Assembly: GCF_041146795.1 (NCBI RefSeq)
Contig: NC_135170.1
Span: 36,748,159 to 36,812,158 of the forward strand
Length of the DNA: 64,000 nucleotides
Direction: 5' to 3'
From: Maylandia zebra
Lineage: Eukaryota > Chordata > Actinopteri > Cichliformes > Cichlidae
The translations under genes and the position numbers were made by a program. Shown here one piece after another: positions 53,695-64,000 of this stretch (the first letter of the stretch is position 1; every line of letters starts with the position of its first letter). Below the pieces are notes generated by a model. The model was given only the letters and a program-made list of their open reading frames with translations, had not been told where the DNA came from and made no database searches.

Positions 53695-56076
53695 ATGAAC
53701 GCGTTCACAGGTAAGAGCATGCGCCGTGACGCAGGAGGGGCCGCTAAACTCTGCAGAAATACGCACGGAGCTTGGTAGAAGAGTCGGGTCACTTTAAAAA
53801 AGTGAGCTCCAGAGCCTCAGGTGAGGCTCAGGTGACGGGGGCGGACGGGGGTCTGTATGGAGGGTCATTAGTGCCAAACAAGTTAGAAGGAGCTGGAGGA
53901 AGTGCAGTCCTGAGAATCACACCTGCAGACACTGTATGTGTGTGCGCACAGGTGTGATCTTGGTGTGACGGTGGATCACAGGACCGCTTTAAATATTCGG
54001 ATAGCTCGCAAAGTTTTCACGTGTCATGCAGCTGAGACACGGAACCAGCAGAGGGCGTGAAGGCCCTGCGCCTGTTTATGTGAGTGACAGTATAAGTAGG
54101 CCTACCTGCACCAGTACCTTCAGCCGCTCCGCTGACTCTGTCCTCCTCCGGGTTGTTCTGGTCCAGCTCAGAGGTCCGGGCTGCTGAAGGTTCAGGAATA
54201 GTTGAAGCAGAACCACCGTCAGGCTTGCAGATTAAATAAAACATAATCGGTGTGTTCAGAGTCCCTGAAGCTGTTTTCATACAAATCCAGGAAACTGTGA
54301 AAAAGTTTATTTATAAGCGTTAATCAATAACTCCCCAAAAGTTCATTGATGATTGATCATCAGAGTGTGAGGGTGCAGAGGCAGAAACAAATGAGTAAAC
54401 ATCATAGTTCTAGCTGTCAGCCGCTTTTTAAGATTTTAATGATTAATTAGCTCTTAATGAATAATTAATGATTAATTAATGCTTTATTAACATCGTCACA
54501 TCTGATTGGACCACAGTTTTTTCTTTCTGTGCTTGGTATCAGAGATTATCTTGTGGTGCTGTTGGCTCTTCTCAGGGGTCACTCTCTTTGTTTTTCCAGT
54601 TGTTGCCCTGCTGCACTGCTGCCTGTTAGCAGCGCTGGTTCAATCGGCTCCCGTCAGCTCGCCGTCCAACCCGTCGCAGACGTTCAAAGAGGCGGTCGAG
54701 CGAGTGATGAGGCTGGTGGAGAAAATCCGGAAAGACGTCCGCTCCGTGCACGGCAGCATCATCAACATTGACGTACGCACATGCCCATCTATATCACGGC
54801 GCAGCCGGACCACCGTGTGCTGTCACGCTTTGCAAAAGCTGCAGTAAACTGCAGTGCCAGCAGGGGGCGATATGTTATTACTAGCCAACATTGTTAACAC
54901 ATTTACTTGGAAGGCGTGTTAGCCATCAATCCTGGAATAGAAGAAATCTGGAACGTATGTCATAGCTTCCTTGGTCACTAGCGGCTCCCCCACCCCTTGG
55001 TGGAACTGCAGCTTACTGCAGCTTCTGCATGCTTGTCCACTTCAGGTTTGTGAAGCATGACCGCACACAATGGGCAGGTGTGTCTTTTAAACGGTTTGCC
55101 GTGGTACTGGGTTCAACTTGCTGCTCCTTCTTCTTCTTGAGCTAATAGATGTTTACTGTCCTCCTCAGGGTTTTACCCTCGACCCCTCCAGTCAGACTGG
55201 AGAGCTGGAGATGAAGAGGATAAACCTGGGAATCCCTGACCCCCCCATCCTCAAAGAGCTGTCCGAACAGTTCACAGCGGTCAGTCTCCAGCTCGGGTGG
55301 TGCCGTGGGTGGTATTGGGGAGTTCTTTGGTTCCTTTGGGCTCATTAATGGTTTCAGTTGGTCCTTGAATGCAATTGGGAGGGTTTAGTGATGTCATAGA
55401 TAGTGATGGGAGTGCATGTGCTTTGGTCATGGGGCAGGTTTGGGAGGCTATTGACAATTTTTTGGTTCCTTTACTGCCCATTAAAGAATTACTGAATCGC
55501 TCCAGGTGTTTGTGTAGTGGTCGAGTCTGTTCTGGTGATGTAATGTGATGGGTTTGTGTTTCCCTGCAGGACATGTGTGTGAGCCGTATGCTGGCGGGCG
55601 GGCGGCTGTACCAGGGGCTGCTGGTAGATTTGTCTCGCAGACTGGGGGGACTGGAGGCCCTGAGTGCTGAACTGAGAGACCTGGTGACCCACATCAACCA
55701 GGTAACACACACACCGGCTGAGAGCGTGCACTTCCTGTTGTCTGCAGTTGTAACCCTTCACAGTGGAACGTGTCCACTTTCTTGCCACCCTATGACATCA
55801 CTTCCTCAGAACTTGTGCTTGTTTTGAAACAGGAAGTTCTCGGCTTTATTCAAGTTGTTGGGTCTTTGCTGTGTGTTTCAGATGAAGGACGCGGCTCAGC
55901 TGAGCAGTGACTCTTTGGATCAGAGCAGCCTGGACTTGACTTTGAATCTCCATGGCAACTACGATGTCCAGGTGGCAGCCCACCTGACGCTGTGCCAGCT
56001 GCTCGAGTTCTGTCACGACCTGATCCGCAGCCTCAGAAACATGGCCGAAACACAGATGGCTCGTGGGACGCGCTAA
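53695..56076 (+). CDS. csf3: granulocyte colony-stimulating factor (G-CSF)
   Basis: Secreted four-helix cytokine of the IL-6 group that acts through the G-CSF receptor on neutrophil-lineage cells. Five coding exons join in frame: 53695-53710 (only 16 bases), 54600-54772, 55169-55279, 55570-55701 and 55882-56076, encoding 208 residues. A first exon holding only about five codons is the known CSF3 layout. The signal peptide is MNAFTVVALLHCCLLAALVQ, followed by APVSS. Helix A is in SQTFKEAVERVMRLVEKIRK, and helix D in TLCQLLEFCHDLIRSLRNMA. MKRINLGIPDPP and MCVSRMLAGGRLYQGLL lie between. It sits downstream of psmd3, as in mammals, but here about 26 kb of repeat-rich DNA and one unknown gene separate them. 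Fish carry more than one csf3 copy, so the exact paralogue is open. Confidence 0.93.
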
Positions 56077-57360
56077 GCCCCGCCCACTGCAGGATCAGAG
56101 CTGCTAGCACGATTCAGGGGAGAAACTTTATCGATCGTGGAGTTGTTGACACTGTTTGTCTCATCATCATCACCTCCTGACGAGCGCCCGCCTCCGTGAT
56201 GCAGCGGGACTAAAGACTGATAGATGACACACAGGAAGTTTATCCCTCGTCTTCAGCAGCTTCAGGATCAGCCAACACGTTTTATTGTGAAGGCGGCCTG
56301 TTGGAGCTCCGTTTCCTGCTTTGTGTGTCGCAGCACGTCGAAGCGCTCTATCGTCCCGGGATCAGCTGGGAACACACAGCAGGAATGTGATGAATGTGTG
56401 CCCGATCATACTGGTGCAGAAGAAGAAGAAGGAGCTGGCTGCAGGTCCAGACCTGCTTCACGCCCGAGGTTATTCTCACCTGCAGACGCTGGAGAAGGAA
56501 AAAACAGCGTCATCATCTGAACCCGAACTCCACAGCCGATCGACTTCTGTCCCGTTTCAGTTCTAATCAGCTTCAGTGAAACATCTGGAGCGTTCACCAC
56601 AAACTCTCAGGGCCATTTTTTACTGTTCACTGTACAGAAAACAATCAAATCAAGTTTGAAACGTGTCTTAATGAGGTCACTTCCTGCTGTTATTACTTTA
56701 GAGTAAAAGCTCCTTCAGTTGAACCTGATGGTACAGCTTTTATTTTGAAGCCGCAGCAGGAAATGACCTGGCAAGAGAAAGTCATAATGTTGTCACGTTT
56801 TTATTCATAAATATTTATTATTTTTTATTTAATTGTTTTTAAAAAGCAATATCTTGTTCTTTGTGTTTATTTATAATATTTTTATTTATTGATTATATTT
56901 ATTGACTATTTATTGCTTTTTTTTAACTTCCTGTTTGTGTTGTCAGTGTTAAATCTGCAAAATGTTTTCAAGGACATTTTTTATCCTGCTGATTTTTGTG
57001 ATTCGCTTCATTTCTTGACGCTTTCGTTTTTACTCATTGACGTTTGTTTGTTTTTATTGTTTATGTTTGAGAACTAAAAATAATATTCCTACCTGCTGAT
57101 CTCTGTCGCCACGTTAGAGATCAGCAGGTATGATGTCAGTTCTGCAGAAAATAGCATCAACATTCCTCAGAGCTCCGTGGGGAGAGGAGGAGGGTCTGAA
57201 GTCCCGGATGAGCATCAATAATAAATAATAAATATTGTTACACAAAACTTTATTCTTTAGTTTTCTTTTGAATGTTGAATTCAGTTTTTTATATTAATAA
57301 GTGATTGTTTTGATCTTTGGTCTTTGACCCTGCAGCGAGTCTGCAGCTGAGAGAATAAAG
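56077..57360 (+). promoter_or_regulatory. csf3 3' UTR with AU-rich element, hairpin and polyadenylation signals
   Basis: The stretch 56805-56920 has six ATTTA pentamers in an A/T-rich setting, the AU-rich element that gives cytokine mRNAs a short life. A perfect 15-bp stem follows (57090-57104 with 57116-57130, starting tacctgctgatctct, 11-base loop). Candidate polyadenylation signals lie at 57220-57225, 57227-57232 and 57354-57359. The UTR end is inferred. Confidence 0.65.
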
Positions 57361-57475
57361 ACTCAGAGTTTCCTCTCATTCGTTCATGTGCAGCTTGTTC
57401 CTGAAAGCAGGAAATGAAGCTCCAGCTGCTCAGACTGAACATCCATGTGATCATGTGATCATGCATGCACGCTTT

Positions 57476-59737
<2,262 letters not shown>

Positions 59738-61407
59738 TTCAAATTCAAATTTTATTTGTCACGTACACAGTCATACACAGTACGATATGTAGTGAAATGC
59801 TTGGACAACTGCTCGTGACCTAAAGAAAACAAAAAAGGAAAAGGCTATGAATAAGATAGGAAATAAATATGAAAAATTAAAAAGGGTAAATTTAACTAGG
59901 AAGGAATAAAATATAAATTAAGGTTTAAAAATGAAATAACTGTACAACACAAATTAGAATGAAGGGTAAATTTAACTGGGAAGAATAAGATAAAATATAT
60001 AAATTAAAGTTGAAAATAAAATAACTGTACAACAAAATACACAATACACAATATAGAACTATATAAGAATGTATGAAGAAATCTAAATATAAATAAATAT
60101 ATACACAATAACAGCAGCTGTACAAGTATTAACCGGAAATGAAGAATATAGTGACCAGTGTTGTGCAAAAAAACAATGTGTGCAAAACCAAAGTCCAGAA
60201 AGTCCAGTGTGTGTGTAAGAACCATATGTGTGGGTCAGTACTGTGTGGTGGTGTGATTGAGAGACCGTATCGCCTGCGGGAAGAAGCTCCTCCTCAGTCT
60301 CTCTGTGTTGGTCTTCAGGGAGCGGAATCGCTTTCCTGACCTCAGCAGAGAGAACAGTCTGTTGTTGGGATGGCTGAGGTCCTTCACCATCTTCCTGGCC
60401 TTGGTCCAGCACCGCCTGCTGTAGATTGAGTGCAGGTCAGGGAGCTCGGAGCGGATGGTGCGCTCAGCTGACCGCACAACCCTCTGTAGAGCTCGTCTGT
60501 CCTGCATGGTGCTGTTCCCGAACCAGGTTAAGATGTTTCCCGCCAGGATGCTCTCTATGGTGCACGAGTAAAAGTTCCTGAGCACCTTGGAGGGCAGTTG
60601 GAAGTCTCTCAAGCGTCTGAGGTGGTAGAGACGCTGTCGGGCCTTTTTCACCACGGTGTTGATGTGACAGGACCATGACAGGTCCTGCGTGATGTGAACT
60701 CCGAGGTATTTGAAGCTGTCCACTCTCTCCACTGGGCACTCGTTGATGACGGGGGTCTGGTAGTTCCTCTCCTGCTTAGTGCTGAAGTCCACTATCAGCT
60801 CCTTTGTCTTACTGACGTTTAGAAGGAGGTTGTTCCTCTGGCACCAGTTCTCCAGATTCCTAATCTCCTTCAGGTAGGCCGTCTCGTTGTTATCAGAGAT
60901 CAGGCCCACCACGACGGTGTCGTCAGCAAACTTGATGATGGTGGTGGAGCTGGTAGTGGCCACACAGTCATATGTGTACAGAGAGTACAGCAGGGGGCTC
61001 AGAACACACCCCTGGGGGGCTCCAGTGCTGAGAGTGGTGGAGGCTGAGACATGTCCGCCCATCCTTACTGCCTGTGGTCTGCCAGTTAGGAAGTTGGAGA
61101 TCCACTGACACATAGATGAGCTGAGTCCCAGATGCTCCAGCTTGGTGGTGAGTGTGGAGGGAATTATGGTGTTAAATGCAGAGCTGTAGTCTATGAAGAG
61201 CATTTTAACATAATTCCCCCTTCTAGTGTCCAAGTGAGTGAGTGATGTGTGGAGGAGATGAGAGATGGCATCGTCTGTGGAACGATTTGGACGGTAAGCG
61301 AACTGTAGTGGGTCCAGTGTGTCTGGTAGTGAAGAAATGATGAAGTCTCTGACCAGGCGTTCAAAGCACTTCATCACTACTGAGGTGAGGGCTACAGGGC
61401 GATAGTC
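59738..61407 (-). mobile_element. Rex1-like LINE, RT-containing, inserted in the L2 element
   Basis: The minus-strand frame 61377-60235 (380 residues) is nearly identical to the copy at 19321-20469. It has [48 protein letters not shown] and [10 protein letters not shown]. The 3' UTR and tail reach 59738. The 5' end stops at the [10 protein letters not shown] block (near 61407). The close match to the other copies suggests recent activity of this family. Confidence 0.9.
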
Positions 61408-61418
61408 GATGAGTCATT

Positions 61419-62052
61419 CAGGCCCCTCTTCTGTGGAACCAGCTTCCAGTTTGGATTCAGGAGACAGACACTATCTCTACTTTCAAGATTAGGCTTCAAA
61501 CTTTCCTTTTTGCTAAAGCATATAGTTAGGGCTGGACCAGGTGACCCTGAATCCTCCCTTAGTTATGCTGCAATAGACGTAGGCTGCCGGGCATTCCCAT
61601 GATGCATTGAGTTTTTCCTTTCCAGTCACCTTTCTCACTCACTATGTGTTAACAGACCTCTGCATTGAATCATATCTGTTATTAACTCATTCAATGCCAG
61701 CCATTGGCAGTGAATGAGTTAAACCCATTGACTCATTCACTGCAATTGACGGCTATAGACGTCAGTGGCAGTGAATGAGTCAACCTCTGTCTCTCTTCCA
61801 CAGCATGTCTTTATCCTGTCTTCCTTCTCTCACACCAACCAATCACAGCAGATGGCCCCGCCCCTCCCTGAGCCTGGTTCTGCTGGAGGTTTCTTCCTGT
61901 TAAAAGGGAGTTTTTCCTTCCCACTGTTGCCAAAGTGCTTTCTTATAGGGGGTCATATGATTGTTGGGTTTTTCTCTGTATCTATGAAGCGCCTTGAGGC
62001 GACTTTTGTTGTGATTTGGCGCTATATAAATAAAATTGAATTGAATTGAATA
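61419..62052 (+). mobile_element. L2/Maui-like LINE 3' end (right flank of the nested block)
   Basis: It starts ttcaggcccctcttctgtgg and ends in gaattgaattgaat like 3095-3632. A ~98-bp insertion sits inside at 61686-61783. With 57915-59737 it may be the remainder of one L2 copy whose RT is missing. Confidence 0.82.
61682..61783. mobile_element. small TTAA-type MITE inside the L2 tail
   Basis: Compared with the uninterrupted copy near 3357-3370, about 98 bases are added after TTAA (61682-61685). They begin ctcattcaatgccagccatt and end with the inverse-like tggcagtgaatgagt, and are followed by TCAA. TTAA insertion with inverted ends is the piggyBac pattern. Confidence 0.6.
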
Positions 62053-63923
62053 AACTCGGCCGTCTGCTCCTTGCTATCTAAAATATATCAGGACACTGGA
62101 GTAAACTCTCGACCGTCTCACACTTCTGCTTAATCAGTTTTTTGTTTGACGTTTATTCAGCTGTGTGAAAACCACCCGGGAGATAAATAAAGTTTTATTT
62201 TATCTAATATAATCTAATCTAATAACTTTAATCTCAGCCAAACCAATTTACTCACAAACAAATAAAACACTGAAAAAAGCCAAACAACATCATTTTAATG
62301 TTGTCTAAGTGACTTATATATTACGTTTAACCTGAGTAGCGCTGTGAAAGTCCGCGCTGTGCCAATGATGATGTGCCGGGAGTTGTGCCGTTCTCTGCGG
62401 CTTCAGTGACCCTCGAGCTGCCGGCTCGCTATCGAGCTGGTGGGTAACAGACGTCTCCGAAAACGTCGGAGCACTTTTGCAAATGTGCGACATCTTGATA
62501 AACCGAGCAGATATTTGATGTTTACACAGCTACTTTCTGCCTGAAAATATGTTAAAAGTTTATTTTGTGACCCAGAAAGATTAATAAGAGTAATTTTAAA
62601 ACTTAGTAGCGGCCGCCATTGCCGGAAACTGGAGTTTTGCTGGGCCGCGCTATGAATTCTGGGATATGGTGGGCCACGAAGGACACACCCGACGCATCCT
62701 TCAAATTCGGGGAAAAGGAGGACGCATTTGTTGGCTGCATTCACAGGAGTCTACGAATTTGGACAGCCTTTGGCGCGTCGCTATGACGTAATTGTCTACA
62801 AATGCGGCCTCACGAGGATGCAGCCCATGAATTTGGACACGACCACTCACCCACTCACCGCGTCCCTCCTGGCTCACAGCTTCTTCTTCTTCTTGGTTGG
62901 CAACCAATGTTAAGGTGCATTACCAACCCCTGGCTTACAGCTCAGTGGACATTTAGATGAGAAAATATATATTTGACACATTTAAGGAAAATACTAATAA
63001 AATTAAATAAAAATAAATAAATAAATGTACCCCTTAGAATTTTTTTGCTCTTTTTTTCTCTATAAAATTGTTGTTTTCTTTTAGAATCACTCATCTTAGG
63101 AGTAGGATTTACATTAACATTGAAACAAATTAAGTTTGAGTTAAAATGTACATTTTTTGCAATCTCTGGTCAACTGACTCAGTGACTGAAATGACTCAAG
63201 AAACCGATTCACTTTGGTGAGTGACATTAAAACTCGATTCAGTAAAAAGAATTGAATTTACCATCACTATTCTGGGCGTTCCTGGAAGCCACTGACTGCC
63301 GTGTGGTCCGACTGTGCTGCCCAGTGGCGGAGCTGGGCGGGCTTACTGGGCTTAAGCCCGGGGTCTTTTGGAGTGTAATTTTTTCATAGTTAGATGCCTG
63401 GCTGACAACTGTATAAAACAAAAACTACACACAATATTTGAAGCACATAGTGCACACTGTGGGAATTTACGACTGCGTGTAAATCCCCCCCTTATATTGG
63501 TATGATCCAGCACTAAGCGACTGAGCGAGGGGGCGGGTCAGCTGCTGCCTGCGAGCGCGCTGTTGGAGAAACGGAGCGAGGCAGACAGAGGAGAGCTTAA
63601 GTTTGACCAGTTACCAAAGCAAATCATTCGTGCTGTACAAATAATGTAAATATGACGGTGTATCATGAAAGATTGATGTCAAACTGATCACTTGACCCAT
63701 ATTACGTTACTCGTTCGTCAAGTGAATCAACAAATGGCGAAATGAAAAGCCGAACAACAACAATGCTGTTTCTTTAGAGAGTCTTAGCTTACATGTGTGT
63801 TTATTTCATATTTTCAGTTGTTTCCCTCCACGGCTAAATAAATCAGTAATGTACTGATATACAAGAATGGACATAAGGGGCGTCTTTCAAAGAAACAACT
63901 CAGGTAGATGTTATTTTATATAT

Positions 63924-63925
<2 letters not shown>
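62053..63925. other. gene-free region right of the nested LINE block
   Basis: No exon could be supported. 62330-62900 is GC-richer and may be an unnamed repeat (acgaatttggacagcc-type blocks). 63480-63600 is GC-rich without coding evidence. Confidence 0.4.

Positions 63926-64000
<75 letters not shown>
63926..64000. repeat. (AT)n microsatellite, cut by the window end
   Basis: Pure AT dinucleotide run of at least 75 bases that continues past the window. Confidence 0.95.

Noticed and set aside
62403-62913. Possible first exon of a further gene near the right end
   Set aside because: The frames lack a convincing donor with family homology; the GC-rich stretch alone is not enough.

Overview
This is vertebrate nuclear DNA, almost certainly a percomorph teleost. 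It has short spliced exons with GT/AG borders, long CA/GT microsatellites and a dense layer of fish-type mobile elements: Tc1-like and hAT DNA transposons, L2/Maui-like and Rex1-like LINEs, an L1-like LINE, a Penelope-like element and tRNA-derived SINEs. A cichlid would fit, but the species cannot be fixed from the sequence. There is one 100-base assembly gap (47111-47210). Four recognisable host genes lie here. (1) The 5' part of a WNK kinase, best matching wnk4, runs on the minus strand from 9114 out through the left edge; four coding exons cover the start and much of the kinase domain. (2) lrrc3c, plus strand, five coding exons 13434-14788, encodes a small membrane-anchored leucine-rich-repeat protein. 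(3) psmd3, plus strand, twelve coding exons 22033-27927, encodes proteasome lid subunit Rpn3 (522 residues). (4) csf3, plus strand, five coding exons 53695-56076, encodes the cytokine G-CSF (208 residues), with a TATA-like promoter and an AU-rich 3' UTR. The order lrrc3c-psmd3-csf3 matches human 17q21.1. The most unusual object is a fifth, unrecognised gene between psmd3 and csf3 (33892-36793, plus). Three exons join in frame to give 588 residues: a helical N-terminal half of unknown family, a LINE-type APE-like endonuclease domain that keeps the expected active-site residues, and a long Asp/Glu tail. No reverse transcriptase follows. It looks like a retrotransposon endonuclease captured as an exon of a host gene. 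Layout: 1-9114 wnk4 with L2-like relics, a SINE fragment, a Tc1-like element and microsatellites in its introns; 9115-13430 intergenic; 13434-14788 lrrc3c, with a Penelope-like insertion just after its stop; 17426-18483 a hAT element with a clean 8-bp target duplication; 18840-21890 a Rex1-like LINE plus a second truncated copy joined to its tail; 22033-27927 psmd3, with two MITE-like elements, a short repeat and a GT-rich minisatellite in its introns; 28080-33640 relics of Tc1-like elements, LINEs and a SINE; 33892-36793 the endonuclease-fusion gene; 37690-53000 gene-poor DNA with LINE relics, a 38-bp hairpin, a fold-back element carrying a LINE, the gap, and a second Tc1-like copy; 53570-57360 csf3; 57476-62052 a nested L2/Rex1-like composite; then unannotated DNA ending in an (AT)n run. 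The four host genes are not functionally linked as an operon would be. They act separately in ion-transport signalling, membrane recognition, protein turnover and granulocyte growth.
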